Below are positions 17,034 through 27,297 of a stretch of DNA of 64,000 bases, piece by piece. Each line of letters opens with the position of its first letter. The stretch's first letter is position 1. The stretch spans positions 1,444,001 to 1,508,000 of the forward strand of contig NZ_CP054699.1 of assembly GCF_022558445.1 (NCBI RefSeq), given 5' to 3'. The DNA comes from Candidatus Contubernalis alkalaceticus (GTDB taxonomy: Bacteria; Bacillota; Dethiobacteria; SKNC01). The notes below the pieces were generated by a model. It was not told the origin of the DNA. It made no database searches and was given only the letters and a program-made list of their open reading frames with translations. The translations under genes were made by a program, and so were the position numbers.

Positions 17034-18380
17034 GTGAACCAACATAAAAAATTTCATCTTAAGACCTTCGGCTGTCAGATGAATGTTCATGACTCAGAAG
17101 TTCTGGCGGGCTTTTTAGAAGGCCTGGGTTACCAGGAGGTTGATGATGTAAAGGAAACAGATATAGTTATTATGAATACCTGTGCCATACGCCAGAAAGC
17201 CGAAGAGAAAGTAGTGGGCATGATTGGGAAGCTGAAAAAGCTTAAAAGGGAAAATCCAAGCCTGATTATCGGTATATGTGGTTGTATGGTGCAGCAGGAA
17301 AAGACAGCAGAAATGATAAAAAGTCGTTTTCCCTATGTGGATCTGATTTTTGGGACTCATAACCTACACCGTTTTTCAGAACTTTTAACAGAAGCCCAGG
17401 AGAGCAGGGAGACGATTTTGGATATTTGGCCCGAGGGTAAGGAGGTTGTGGAGGGGCTGCCAATATCCCGCAAGGATGGAATTAAGGCCTGGGTGAATAT
17501 AACTTATGGGTGCAATAATTTCTGTTCTTATTGCGTGGTTCCCTATGTCCGGGGCCGGGAAAAGAGTCGGGAAATTGTCAATATTATGATGGAAGTTGAA
17601 GGACTGGCTAAAGAAGGTTATAAAGAAGTGACCCTTTTAGGGCAAAATGTGAATTCCTATGGAAAGGATTTAGGACAGGGGGTTTCTTTTGCTCTGCTTC
17701 TTGAAAAAATGGGAAATATTCAGGGGCTGGAAAGGATACGTTATATGACTTCTCATCCTCGGGATTTCAACCGGGAGCTTATAGAGGTGATATCCCGTTC
17801 ACAAAAGGTTTGTGAGCATTTTCATCTTCCTATACAGTCAGGGAGCAGTAAAATATTGGATAAAATGAACCGGGGATATACCCGAGAGCACTATTTAAAG
17901 GTGGTTGCTGACATACAAAAGATGATCCCCAACTCAAGTATTACTACGGATTTTATTGTGGGTTTTCCAGGGGAGACAGAGGAGGATTTTTTGGATACTC
18001 TGGAAATTGTGGAAAAGGTCAGGTTTGATGCGTCTTTTACTTTTATTTATTCTGTTCGTAAGGGTACCAAAGCGGCAGATATGCCGAACCAGATTCCAGA
18101 GGAGGTAAAGAAAGAAAGGCTTTATCGCTTGAATGAAATTCAAAACCGTATAAGCCGGGAGATTCATGAAGTCCTCAAAGGAAGCATAGTGAATGTTTTG
18201 GTGGAGGGATTCAGCCGGGAAAATGATTCATATTTGACCGGGAGAACCCGTACTAATAAGCTGGTAAATTTTACGGGAAACAAAGAAATAGTAGGAAAAA
18301 TTATTCCGGTAAAAATTACCGAGGCAAAAACCTGGAGTCTAGACGGAGAGATGGTCCAGGAGACAGTTAGGAAGAGATAG
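17034..18380 (+). CDS. miaB: tRNA-2-methylthio-N6-dimethylallyladenosine synthase
   Basis: A radical-SAM methylthiotransferase acting on i6A37 of tRNA. The N-terminal domain has the three auxiliary-cluster cysteines (FGCQMN, NTCAIR, GCMVQ). The radical SAM motif is CNNFCSYC, followed by VPYVRGREKSR, and a TRAM domain fills the C-terminal ~65 residues. At 448 residues it is full length. GTG start with AGAAGGTGG upstream. It sits before mutS and upstream of miaA, which makes the i6A substrate. Confidence 0.95.
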   Translation: MNQHKKFHLKTFGCQMNVHDSEVLAGFLEGLGYQEVDDVKETDIVIMNTCAIRQKAEEKVVGMIGKLKKLKRENPSLIIGICGCMVQQEKTAEMIKSRFPYVDLIFGTHNLHRFSELLTEAQESRETILDIWPEGKEVVEGLPISRKDGIKAWVNITYGCNNFCSYCVVPYVRGREKSREIVNIMMEVEGLAKEGYKEVTLLGQNVNSYGKDLGQGVSFALLLEKMGNIQGLERIRYMTSHPRDFNRELIEVISRSQKVCEHFHLPIQSGSSKILDKMNRGYTREHYLKVVADIQKMIPNSSITTDFIVGFPGETEEDFLDTLEIVEKVRFDASFTFIYSVRKGTKAADMPNQIPEEVKKERLYRLNEIQNRISREIHEVLKGSIVNVLVEGFSRENDSYLTGRTRTNKLVNFTGNKEIVGKIIPVKITEAKTWSLDGEMVQETVRKR

Positions 18381-18392
18381 GAGGAAGCTGAC

Positions 18393-19019
18393 ATGAAAAT
18401 TATTAAAATATTATTTTTTTATCTAGTGATTTGCGGGGTTTTATCCGGCCTAATCTATTATTTTACGGAAAACATTGTTTTTGCTGCCTCCATATGGGTG
18501 GTATATGGGGCAGGTCTGGTTCTGGGGAAAATAACAGAGTTGATTTTTTCAATAATTTTCTCACCTCTTCACGGGAATGCTTTTGCCTCCATAATGGTTT
18601 TTTTATCAGTAGGGCTTTTAGTCGGTACTGTTGATTTCTATTTCATGGTACCAGTCATCCAGGGGGCAGTGGAATATCCCTTACCTTTAAGTTTTTCTGT
18701 ACCCCTTTTTATAGTATATGGGGTGTTCTTATTCTTTTATTTGATTATTTATTATATCAGAAATCGGACGTGCCCCAGCTGTAAAGGTATTACTTTACGG
18801 AAAGGGGGATTTTGTCACCTCTGTGGTTTTTCGGGAAAATATTCAAAAGGTGGACAAGAAAAAGCTCCCTATGTACAGTCAAGAATGGAATCAGCGGCTG
18901 CACTGGAAAATCAGGAGGAGCAAAAGGATTATCAACAGGAGGTTCAAGGGGAAACCTCTCAACAGACAGTCCCTCAGGATGAAGAAACACAGATTTTTGG
19001 AGGGGACAACATTGGCTAA
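18393..19019 (+). CDS. membrane protein with C-terminal zinc ribbon
   Basis: A 208-residue protein with about four membrane helices in the first 120 residues. A cytosolic tail follows, with a four-cysteine zinc ribbon (CPSCKGITLRKGGFCHLCG) and a Gln/Glu-rich end. I do not recognise the family. Its last bases overlap the mutS start by 8, so the two are translated together. AGGAGG precedes the ATG, and it directly follows miaB. Confidence 0.75.
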   Translation: MKIIKILFFYLVICGVLSGLIYYFTENIVFAASIWVVYGAGLVLGKITELIFSIIFSPLHGNAFASIMVFLSVGLLVGTVDFYFMVPVIQGAVEYPLPLSFSVPLFIVYGVFLFFYLIIYYIRNRTCPSCKGITLRKGGFCHLCGFSGKYSKGGQEKAPYVQSRMESAAALENQEEQKDYQQEVQGETSQQTVPQDEETQIFGGDNIG

Positions 19020-21696
19020 GGAAACACCTATGATAAAGCAGTATTGGGAAATAAAAAATAAGCATCAGGATAAATTATTATTTTTCCGGGTAGGGGATTT
19101 TTATGAGATGTTTTTCGAAGACGCTAAAGCGGCTGCCAGGGAGTTGGAAATCGTTCTGACTTCTCGGGACAATAATGTCCCTTTGGCAGGTGTCCCTTAT
19201 CATGCCGTAAATTCATATATTGCCAGGCTGATTGAAAAAGGGTATAAGGTTGCCCTGTGTGACCAGGTGGAGGATGCCAGGTTAGCAAAAGGACTGGTAA
19301 AAAGGGAAGTAACTCGGGTAATCACTCCGGGAACGGTTTTAGATGAAAACCTCCTTCAGGGTTCACAGAACAATTACCTGTGTGGGCTCTATATATCGGA
19401 AGAGGGAATTGGCCTTTCTGCGTTGGATGTATCTACCGGTGAATTTCTTGCAGTTCAATTTACGGGGGAGGACAGGTTTGCAAAACTGCAGGAGGAACTT
19501 ATGAAATTTAATCCTGCAGAGTGTGTTTTCAATGCCTCAGCCGCAGAGAATCCACACTTGACGAAGGTTTTGGATAGGATATCGGGAGCACTGCGCACCC
19601 CTTTTAGGGATTACTGTTTCTCCCCAGAAAAGATAAAAGAAACTTTTTCCGCACTATTTAATATTCTCTCCTTGGAAAGCCTGGGCTGTACAGATTTCCC
19701 CCTGGCAGCCGGGGCTGCAGCAGCGGTTACAGCCTATCTTAAAGAACTGCATATAGGCTCCCTGTCCCATATAAACCGCCTTAAGTTTTATCAACCGAAA
19801 AACTATATGATGATTGATGGGGTAACTCGGAGGAATCTGGAACTGACTCAGACCATCAGAACAAGTAAAAAAAGCGGCTCCCTACTGGGGGTGCTTGATC
19901 ATACCCTGACCTCCAACGGTGGTAGGCTCTTGAGAAAATGGATCCTTGAACCACTAAATGAAAAAAACCAAATTGAACTTCGATTGCAGGGGGTTCAGGA
20001 GTTTATGGACACTCCCTTTATTCGGGAGGACTGTCAGCGGGTATTGGATAATGTTTATGACCTGGAAAGGATTATGGGACGTATAAATTTTGGCAGCGCC
20101 CATGCTCGGGATTTAATCCAATTAAAAAAAACGTTGAAAGAATTTCCTTTTATTAAAGACCTGCTGCACCAACTGCAAAGTTCTATTTATAAAGAATTGA
20201 AGGAAAAATTTAATACTCTGGAGGAACTGTACAGTTTAATTGAAGAATGTCTGGTGGACAACCCTCCGGTTTCCATAAAAGAAGGCGGACTGATTAAAGA
20301 CGGGTACGATTTAGAACTGGATGAAATACGAAAGATTTCCCGGCAGGGTAAAAACTGGATCCTGGAGCTGGAAAAAGAAGAAAGGGAAAGGACGGGAATT
20401 AAGACCCTTAAAATAGGTTTTAACAAAGTTTTCGGTTATTATATTGATATCAGTAAATCCAGGCTGAACAATATCCCTGAAGATTATATTAGAAAACAAA
20501 CCCTGGTGAATTCCGAAAGATTTATTACTCCCCGTCTAAAGGAATTAGAGGAGAAAATTCTAGGAGCAGATGAAAAAATTGAGGCCAGAGAGTATTATTT
20601 ATTCGAACAGGTGAGAAGCGCTGCCGCCAAGAAGACCCCCCAAATTCAGAGAAGCGCCCGGGTTATCGCTGTTTTGGATTGCTTGTTAAGCCTGGCCAGG
20701 GCAGCCATTCAGAACCATTACTGCCGACCATCTATAAACCAAGAGAACCGGGTAGTGATACGGGAAGGAAGGCACCCGGTGGTAGAAAAGTGCCTTTTGG
20801 ATCAGCAGTTTGTTCCCAATGATACCATACTGGATGAAGAGGAATACAGAATCCTTATTATTACCGGCCCTAATATGGCTGGAAAGTCTACATACATGCG
20901 TCAGGTAGCCTTGATTTGCCTGATGGCTCAGATGGGTTCCTTTGTGCCCGCCCAGAGTGCTGAACTATGTCCGGTAGACAGAATATTTGCCAGGGTGGGG
21001 GCAGCAGATGACCTGGCCGGTGGACAGAGCACTTTCATGGTGGAAATGAACGAATTGGCAAATATCTTAAATAATGCTACCCCTCAAAGCCTGGTAGTTC
21101 TAGATGAGATAGGGAGAGGCACCAGTACCTTTGATGGTATGAGCATTGCCTGGGCAGTGGTAGAATACCTCCATGATATGAGGTCTTCAGGGGCTAAAAC
21201 ACTTTTTGCCACTCATTATCATGAACTGACAGACTTAGAAGAGAGTCTGCCGGCGGTAAAAAACTATTCTATCGCTGTAAAAGAAGAGGGTGAGGATATA
21301 GTTTTTCTGCGTAAGGTAATTCCTCAAAAGGCAGACCGTAGTTACGGAATTCAGGTGGCAAGATTGGCCGGACTTCCCACGGAATTGATCACCAGGGCAG
21401 CTGACATTTTATCTGAACTGGAGCATGAAAAGCATAAGAATTTCTCAACTGTTCTTTGCGAAACCGAAAGGACAACCTCCGAAGTTTTTGGAGACTGTAA
21501 CTTACGTAAAGGTTTAAAAGTTGGTGTAAATTCATGGGGTGTTATGGAAGAGCACCGCACCACTATAACAGATACATTATTAAAAATAAAAAGTGCTGAT
21601 CCTTTGAGAACCACTCCCATGGAAGCATTGAATGTACTTCATGAGATTTATGAAATACTAAAAAGACTGGATATTGATCTTGAAGAAGAACTTTAA
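19012..21696 (+). CDS. mutS: DNA mismatch repair protein MutS
   Basis: A full-length MutS of 894 residues. The mismatch-binding N-terminus has FFRVGDFYEMF (the Phe-x-Glu wedge), then connector, lever and clamp domains. The ATPase has the Walker A GPNMAGKST and the LDEIGRGTSTFDG signature, and a C-terminal dimerisation tail is present. The frame is open to 18823, but GGAGGGG at 18999 and the TTG at 19012 give the expected MAKETPMIKQYWEIK start. mutL follows after a short gap. Confidence 0.96.
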   Translation: MAKETPMIKQYWEIKNKHQDKLLFFRVGDFYEMFFEDAKAAARELEIVLTSRDNNVPLAGVPYHAVNSYIARLIEKGYKVALCDQVEDARLAKGLVKREVTRVITPGTVLDENLLQGSQNNYLCGLYISEEGIGLSALDVSTGEFLAVQFTGEDRFAKLQEELMKFNPAECVFNASAAENPHLTKVLDRISGALRTPFRDYCFSPEKIKETFSALFNILSLESLGCTDFPLAAGAAAAVTAYLKELHIGSLSHINRLKFYQPKNYMMIDGVTRRNLELTQTIRTSKKSGSLLGVLDHTLTSNGGRLLRKWILEPLNEKNQIELRLQGVQEFMDTPFIREDCQRVLDNVYDLERIMGRINFGSAHARDLIQLKKTLKEFPFIKDLLHQLQSSIYKELKEKFNTLEELYSLIEECLVDNPPVSIKEGGLIKDGYDLELDEIRKISRQGKNWILELEKEERERTGIKTLKIGFNKVFGYYIDISKSRLNNIPEDYIRKQTLVNSERFITPRLKELEEKILGADEKIEAREYYLFEQVRSAAAKKTPQIQRSARVIAVLDCLLSLARAAIQNHYCRPSINQENRVVIREGRHPVVEKCLLDQQFVPNDTILDEEEYRILIITGPNMAGKSTYMRQVALICLMAQMGSFVPAQSAELCPVDRIFARVGAADDLAGGQSTFMVEMNELANILNNATPQSLVVLDEIGRGTSTFDGMSIAWAVVEYLHDMRSSGAKTLFATHYHELTDLEESLPAVKNYSIAVKEEGEDIVFLRKVIPQKADRSYGIQVARLAGLPTELITRAADILSELEHEKHKNFSTVLCETERTTSEVFGDCNLRKGLKVGVNSWGVMEEHRTTITDTLLKIKSADPLRTTPMEALNVLHEIYEILKRLDIDLEEEL

Positions 21697-21744
21697 ATGA
21701 CCAAGCCCTGGTCTTATTTCTGAGATAGATAGAGGAGGGGAAAA

Positions 21745-23622
21745 ATGGCCGGCATTATTATTTTGGACCCGGAAACGGTGAACCAAATCGCAGCAGGGGA
21801 GGTTATTGAAAGGCCTGCCTCTGTAATCAAAGAACTGGTGGAAAACTCCATTGATGCTTCTGCTGAGAAAATAGATATTGAGGTTAAAGAAGGTGGACTA
21901 TCCTTCATAAGGATTGTGGACAACGGAACCGGAATGTCCCGTCAGGATACCCTCCTGGCCCTGGAAAGGCATGCCACCAGCAAGATAAAAAGGGCAGAAG
22001 ATTTACAGCGCATACAAACATTGGGGTTCAGGGGGGAAGCCCTTTCCAGTATTGCTGCTGTTTCCCGAATGCGCCTTCGGACCCGTCTTGAGGGCGAGCT
22101 TTCCGCCACAGAAATAAAAGTTGTCGGGGGAGAGGTTTCCGGGTTATCTGAGAAAGGATGTCCCGTAGGGACTGAAGTTCAGGTGGAGGACCTTTTTTTT
22201 AACACTCCTGCCCGGAGGAAGTTTTTAAAAAAACCGTCGCTGGAGACAGGAAGGATAACGGACCTGGTGAACAGGATGGCCTTGTCTTATCCTACCATTT
22301 CTTTTTCTTTGGCCATAGATGGCCGTCAGGTTTTAAAAACCCGGGGAAGTGGAGACCTTCTGGAGATTATAGCTCAAGTCTACGGCAGGGAAAAAGCCCG
22401 GCAGTTTATTCCAGTGGATTTTACACAGAACAGTCTAAAAATCAACGGATATACGGGAAAACCTTCTCTCTGCCGTTCCAATCGCGGTCAGCAGACTTTT
22501 TTTATAAACAATCGGTATATAAAAAGCATTGTAATAAGCCGGGCTCTTGAAGAAGCCTATGGGACACTGCTTTTAAAGAATTTTTATCCTTCAGCAGTGC
22601 TTTTTATTACTGTGGAACCTGACAAAGTCGATGTTAATGTACATCCCGGAAAAGCAGAGGTGCGTTTTGCCGATGAAAAGGAAATACATAGTTTGATATT
22701 TGAGTCCATTAAAGATTCCCTGAAAAAGCATACTCTCATCCCGGAAGTCTCTTTGTCAAAAAAAACAAAAGAAAAAAATTATAAACAGGTATCCTTTTTC
22801 TTGGAAGGGGTAAATACTACAAATCAGGAGTCTTCTTGTAAACCATACCATAAAGTCAGCATGATAGAGGATATGGATAAAATTCCTTCAGAAAAGAGAA
22901 TTACCAATACTGCCAATACCTGTAATCATGAATCTGCCCATGAACAAATTCGCAGCCAAAACCATGATTCAAGCGTTACCCGTGATGAAAAGGCAGTTCT
23001 ATTATTTGAGGGTAGGAAAGTTGATAATCACGAAATAATCGGTGAACAATTAATTCAAGAAATAAAAGTGCTGGGCCAGTTTCTAGGGACTTATATTCTG
23101 GTACAGAGAGAACAGGATCTGCTGTTGGTGGATCAGCATGCCGCCCATGAACGAATCCTTTATGAGAAATTAAAAGGGCAGTTTCAGCGGGAGATAAGGG
23201 TACAAGAAGTAATTCCCAGGGTGTTAGAACTAGAGGCAGGTACCGAAACCATGTCAGAAGAGATTCGGGATTTCTGCAGGGAGCTAAATTTTGAAGTAGA
23301 TATTTTTGGCAGTGGTTCCTTGGTGCTGCGGGGGGTCCCCAACTTTATTAAGGATATTTATAGCTTGAGTTTTGTGGAAGACCTTATCAGTTCTTTTTTA
23401 AGTGGGGGAAATAATCAGGAAAAAGCCAAAGAGGAATCTATAATCATGATGGCTTGTAAGGCAGCCTGTAAGGCTAACATGAAAATGACTATAGAGGGAA
23501 TGAAAGCTTTGGTGGAAGACCTGTTTAAAACTGAATTGCCCTATACCTGTCCTCATGGAAGGCCCACTATGATTGTGTTGACCCAGGACGAATTGGAAAA
23601 GAATTTTAAACGCCGACTTTAA
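21745..23622 (+). CDS. mutL: DNA mismatch repair endonuclease MutL
   Basis: A 625-residue MutL. The GHKL ATPase motifs are EVIERPASVIKELVENSIDA, DNGTGM and GFRGEALSSI. The C-terminus carries the endonuclease motif DQHAAHERILYE plus ACKAACK and CPHGRPT, so it is the nicking type found in bacteria without MutH. GAGGAGGGG precedes the ATG. The linker (about 340-440) is variable and polar, as usual. Confidence 0.96.
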   Translation: MAGIIILDPETVNQIAAGEVIERPASVIKELVENSIDASAEKIDIEVKEGGLSFIRIVDNGTGMSRQDTLLALERHATSKIKRAEDLQRIQTLGFRGEALSSIAAVSRMRLRTRLEGELSATEIKVVGGEVSGLSEKGCPVGTEVQVEDLFFNTPARRKFLKKPSLETGRITDLVNRMALSYPTISFSLAIDGRQVLKTRGSGDLLEIIAQVYGREKARQFIPVDFTQNSLKINGYTGKPSLCRSNRGQQTFFINNRYIKSIVISRALEEAYGTLLLKNFYPSAVLFITVEPDKVDVNVHPGKAEVRFADEKEIHSLIFESIKDSLKKHTLIPEVSLSKKTKEKNYKQVSFFLEGVNTTNQESSCKPYHKVSMIEDMDKIPSEKRITNTANTCNHESAHEQIRSQNHDSSVTRDEKAVLLFEGRKVDNHEIIGEQLIQEIKVLGQFLGTYILVQREQDLLLVDQHAAHERILYEKLKGQFQREIRVQEVIPRVLELEAGTETMSEEIRDFCRELNFEVDIFGSGSLVLRGVPNFIKDIYSLSFVEDLISSFLSGGNNQEKAKEESIIMMACKAACKANMKMTIEGMKALVEDLFKTELPYTCPHGRPTMIVLTQDELEKNFKRRL

Positions 23623-23664
23623 AGTTTTAAAGGTAATGATTAATTCAATCGGGGGTATTGTATT

Positions 23665-24597
23665 TTGTTATATCCACTGCTTTGTATTGTAGGTCCTACG
23701 GCGGTAGGCAAGACCACAATTTCTGTAGAAACTGCTTTAAAAATCCGGGGGGAAATCATATCCGGTGACTCTATGCAGGTTTACCGCTATATGGATATCG
23801 GGACAGCAAAACCTTCATTAAAGGAGAGAAGAGGGGTCCCCCACCATCTGGTGGATATTCTTTTACCCCATGAGCCCTTTAGTGTCGCTGATTTTCAAAG
23901 TGAGGCCTTTAAGCTGATTCCGCAGATTTTTTCCCGAAATAGACTTCCTATTTTAGCGGGAGGGACAGGTTTGTATTTAAAAGCCATCGTTGATCAATAT
24001 AACTTTGGTGAAATCAGTGCAAATTGGGAATTACGGGAAAAACTAAGAGAACAGGCCAATTCACTGGGTAATCAACATTTATATCGGAAGTTAAGAATAG
24101 TGGATCCCAAAAGTGCTGAAAAAATTCACCCTAATGACCTGAAAAGGATTATAAGGGCCCTGGAGGTATTTTTAACTACTGGAAGACCCATTTCCAGTTT
24201 TAATGAATTAGCTCCTGAAAAAAGGTTTCCTTTAAAACCCTTGATTATTGGATTAACTATGAATCGCAGCAGATTGTATAATAGAATTAATTTGAGGGTT
24301 GAACAGATGATGGCCGGGGGGTTGGAGCAGGAAGTCAGAGATTTACTGAAACGTGGTTACAGCCCTCAACTGGTGTCTATGCAGGGTTTAGGCTATAGAC
24401 ATATGATTAATTTTTTGAAGGAGCGGTATACTAAAGAAGAAGCAGTTGAGCTGTTAAAAAGAGATACCCGGCGTTTTGCCAAGAGACAGCTGACTTTATT
24501 TAAGCGCAATGATAAAATAGTTTGGATTGATTTGGATAAATATTTAGAGCAGGATGAAATAGTAGAAAAAATATGTTATTTTGGCAGGAATATCTAA
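23665..24597 (+). CDS. miaA: tRNA dimethylallyltransferase
   Basis: A 310-residue prenyltransferase making i6A37, the substrate of MiaB. The P-loop GPTAVGKTT lies near the N-terminus, followed by SGDSMQVYRYMDIGTAKP and the AGGTGLYLKA motif. The start is TTG at 23665; only a poor GGGGG lies upstream, and no better start exists. hfq follows in the usual order. Confidence 0.95.
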   Translation: MLYPLLCIVGPTAVGKTTISVETALKIRGEIISGDSMQVYRYMDIGTAKPSLKERRGVPHHLVDILLPHEPFSVADFQSEAFKLIPQIFSRNRLPILAGGTGLYLKAIVDQYNFGEISANWELREKLREQANSLGNQHLYRKLRIVDPKSAEKIHPNDLKRIIRALEVFLTTGRPISSFNELAPEKRFPLKPLIIGLTMNRSRLYNRINLRVEQMMAGGLEQEVRDLLKRGYSPQLVSMQGLGYRHMINFLKERYTKEEAVELLKRDTRRFAKRQLTLFKRNDKIVWIDLDKYLEQDEIVEKICYFGRNI

Positions 24598-24676
24598 TAG
24601 TGGCATAGAATTTATTGTTTAAGTACTCTAAGTACTCAAAGTAATCTTCCAAGAAAAAGAATGGAGGCGATGGACT

Positions 24677-24910
24677 GTGAACAAGGGACCTGTAAATTTA
24701 CAGGATAATTTTTTGAATCAAGCAAGAAGAGAAAATATGTTTCTAACCGTTTTTTTGGTAAACGGATATCAAATAAAGGGGATTGTAAAAAGTTTCGATA
24801 ATTTTACCATTCTTCTTGAGGTGGAAAGCAAACAACAGCTGGTTTACAAACATGCTGTTTCAACTATCATTCCTCTAAAAAATATTAATGTCAACCCCCA
24901 GGAGGATTAA
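24677..24910 (+). CDS. hfq: RNA chaperone Hfq
   Basis: A 77-residue Sm-fold hexameric RNA-binding protein. Sm1 is seen in [22 protein letters not shown] and Sm2 in [13 protein letters not shown] start with GGAGGCGATG upstream. The order miaA-hfq is conserved in Firmicutes and beyond. Confidence 0.95.
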   Translation: MNKGPVNLQDNFLNQARRENMFLTVFLVNGYQIKGIVKSFDNFTILLEVESKQQLVYKHAVSTIIPLKNINVNPQED

Positions 24911-24996
24911 CCTCCTATTAGGATTATAACTCTTTATAAAAGAAAAATTTTCTGTGAATAAGGAAAGGTTATTTAAATTGAATATACATAACACTT

Positions 24997-25026
24997 AAAG
25001 GAGGCTTTGAGAGACGCCTCCTTTTT
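24997..25026 (+). terminator. terminator after hfq
   Basis: AAAGGAGGC and GCCTCCTTT pair, followed by TTG. It ends the miaB-hfq block. Confidence 0.85.
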
Positions 25027-25090
25027 GTTGTTACTATTTTTAATATCAATGCGTATAATGTAATAGTGATTAACTTTTGGAGTGAAAAAT

Positions 25091-26143
25091 ATGAATTTTA
25101 CAAAAGGCTCAAACACATCTGGTGCACCTAAGAATAAAGGAAAAAACAAACATCTGCCAAAAAAAATAATGTTTCGGGGCCTGGAAAGTGGAGAAATCTC
25201 AGCAGGCCAGGTACTACGTTATATGAAAGATTATGATAGTCAACTGAGAAATGGAAGCCAGGAAAATTCCACAGAGAATATTGCAAACATTGCCATCATT
25301 CTGCAGCAGTTGGATCAGTTAATTGGACTACAGCGGGTTAAAACATTAGTAAAAGAAGCAGAGGCTTATATTGAAATTCAGCGACGTCGACAATTTTACA
25401 ACTTGAACAATGAATCCCTGGTATTGCATATGATTTTTACCGGAAATCCTGGGACCGGAAAAACAACTGTTGCACGAATTTTGGGGGAACTGTTTAAAGA
25501 GATGAAAGTGCTCCCCCAGGGTCATTTAGTGGAAGTAGAGAGGGCGGATTTGGTTGGGGAATACATAGGACACACCGCCCAAAGAACCAGGGAACAAATA
25601 AAAAAAGCCATTGGGGGGATCCTTTTTGTGGATGAGGCTTATTCCCTGGCCCGGGGAGGACAAAAAGACTTTGGGAAGGAAGCCATTGATACTATGGTAA
25701 AAGCCATGGAGGATTACAAGACAGAGTTTATTTTAATTTTGGCGGGATATCCTCGGGAAATGGCGCATTTCCTGACGGTGAATCCAGGGTTGAAGTCCCG
25801 TTTCCCTATACATTTAGATTTTCCAGATTACAGTCAGGAAGAATTATTGGCGATTGCAGAATTGATGTTAAAAAACAGACAATACCGTTTGTCAGGCGAA
25901 GCCCGTGTGTTTTTAAAAGGCTTGCTGGACAAGAAAGACCGGAAGAATAATTTCAGCAATGCTCGGTTTATGAGGAATTTAATAGAACAATCTATACGAA
26001 GGCAGGCCCTTAGGTTAGTGCGCAAAAAAGAAACTACCCGGGACGAACTGATGTTAATTGCCAGAGAGGATATACGGTTGGAAATAGAGGAGGAGGTTGT
26101 TGGGGAGGAGTTGACCTTTGAAAAATTGTTTGGTGATTGGTAA
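25091..26143 (+). CDS. spoVK: AAA ATPase, SpoVK/CbbX-like
   Basis: A AAA ATPase of about 350 residues similar to stage V sporulation protein K, needed for spore maturation in Bacillus. Walker A is GNPGTGKTT, Walker B ILFVDEAYSL, followed by sensor/arginine-finger segments (LKSRFPIHLDFPDY). The N-terminal ~75 residues are basic and variable. An upstream GTG at 25082 overlaps GGAG, so the ATG at 25091 is preferred. In Bacillus, too, spoVK lies between hfq and hflX. Confidence 0.85.
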   Translation: MNFTKGSNTSGAPKNKGKNKHLPKKIMFRGLESGEISAGQVLRYMKDYDSQLRNGSQENSTENIANIAIILQQLDQLIGLQRVKTLVKEAEAYIEIQRRRQFYNLNNESLVLHMIFTGNPGTGKTTVARILGELFKEMKVLPQGHLVEVERADLVGEYIGHTAQRTREQIKKAIGGILFVDEAYSLARGGQKDFGKEAIDTMVKAMEDYKTEFILILAGYPREMAHFLTVNPGLKSRFPIHLDFPDYSQEELLAIAELMLKNRQYRLSGEARVFLKGLLDKKDRKNNFSNARFMRNLIEQSIRRQALRLVRKKETTRDELMLIAREDIRLEIEEEVVGEELTFEKLFGDW

Positions 26144-26735
26144 ACCTAATGTAGGAAAGACTCTTTTTGTAATAAATTTTGCCATATATTTGGGCTTAAA
26201 AAAAATAAAATTTACTTTTGTGGATAGTTTGGGACGGCAGCATAACCGGGATTATACAAAAGAAATGGCCAAAAAATATTTGACCGGTGTTAAACCTCAT
26301 CACACCCGTTGTCTTCAAAAAATTACCATAAAACTGGCAGAAGGCAAGGGGAAAAAAAATTTGATATTAACAGACAGCACCGGATTGAAAGATGGTATCC
26401 ATCCAAAGGCGGAAATCCGCAAGGCTATGGCTCAGACTCTTGAGTCTCTTTTAGAAGCTGATTTGATTTTACATATGGTAGACATTTCTAAAATGATTTA
26501 TGCCAATCGTGAAAGCACTATCTTGGATATGGAATATATTGATCGGCAGATCATGGATTTAGGCCGGGAACGGAGCGGTTACCTTTTGCTTATTAATAAG
26601 ATTGACCTGCTCCAGTCTTACCAAAACAGGGAAAAAATTAAACAACAATTTTCCGGTATCCCGGTTTTTTTAATTTCCTCTGTGACCGGCGAGGGTTTTC
26701 CGGAGGTGAAATCATATGTATGGAATAGTGTTTAG
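26118..26735 (+). CDS. Era/EngA-like small GTPase
   Basis: A 205-residue GTPase. G1 is GKPNVGKT, G3 is DSTGL, G4 is NKIDLL, and SSVTGEGF is the G5-like SSxxG element. No second domain follows. The start TTG lies inside the end of spoVK (26-base overlap) after GGGGAGGAG. The end overlaps the next membrane protein gene by 20 bases. The tight coupling spoVK-GTPase-membrane protein suggests a shared, possibly sporulation-related, role that I cannot name. Confidence 0.82.
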   Translation: MKNCLVIGKPNVGKTLFVINFAIYLGLKKIKFTFVDSLGRQHNRDYTKEMAKKYLTGVKPHHTRCLQKITIKLAEGKGKKNLILTDSTGLKDGIHPKAEIRKAMAQTLESLLEADLILHMVDISKMIYANRESTILDMEYIDRQIMDLGRERSGYLLLINKIDLLQSYQNREKIKQQFSGIPVFLISSVTGEGFPEVKSYVWNSV

Positions 26736-27297
26736 GGATTTTCTTTCCGTACTCTTTATTGGTATTACCATAAAATTTTTAGATGATATTATTGATGCTG
26801 AAATGGACAAAACTAACGGGAAGATAAACTGGTTTAACTACGTAGGGACAGGCATTCTCCCTTACATTTTTATTTTATTTAGCCTGGCGGTGATCTTTAA
26901 TAAAAACTTAACAATCCCTTTATTTTTGTCTGCTTACGTAGTGGGTATGGGTAAAGAATATAGTTCAAGATATCTCCTGGGGATTGTCGGTTGGACAGAA
27001 TCCTTAATTATTATTACTATAGTTGTGATTTTTTTTGGGTGGCAGAACGGATTGACTTCACTGGCCGTGCTTTTAGCTATTCAATTGGTGGATGACCTTA
27101 TAGATCATTCCCGGGACCGGGAGACCGGAGAAAAAAACTTTGTCACTCTTTGGGGCTCAGGGGAGGTTATAATCATCTGCGGAATACTTATTATGGCGGC
27201 TTTGTTTTATTCAGCTTATAAGCTGTTTCTAGTGATGTTGGCATATCTGGTAATCACTATTTTTTTAGATAAAACCCCATGGAAAGAGGCAATTTAA
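26716..27297 (+). CDS. integral membrane protein with two Asp-rich motifs (UbiA-like?)
   Basis: A 193-residue protein with about six membrane helices. Two acidic motifs, FLDDIIDAEMDK and LVDDLIDHSRDRETGEKN, lie at the ends of helices. The spacing of Asp residues (DDxxD, then D or E) recalls the prenyl-diphosphate sites of UbiA-type prenyltransferases, but the protein is about one-third shorter. The function is therefore inferred and uncertain. It overlaps the GTPase gene and abuts the next small gene. Confidence 0.7.
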   Translation: MYGIVFRDFLSVLFIGITIKFLDDIIDAEMDKTNGKINWFNYVGTGILPYIFILFSLAVIFNKNLTIPLFLSAYVVGMGKEYSSRYLLGIVGWTESLIIITIVVIFFGWQNGLTSLAVLLAIQLVDDLIDHSRDRETGEKNFVTLWGSGEVIIICGILIMAALFYSAYKLFLVMLAYLVITIFLDKTPWKEAI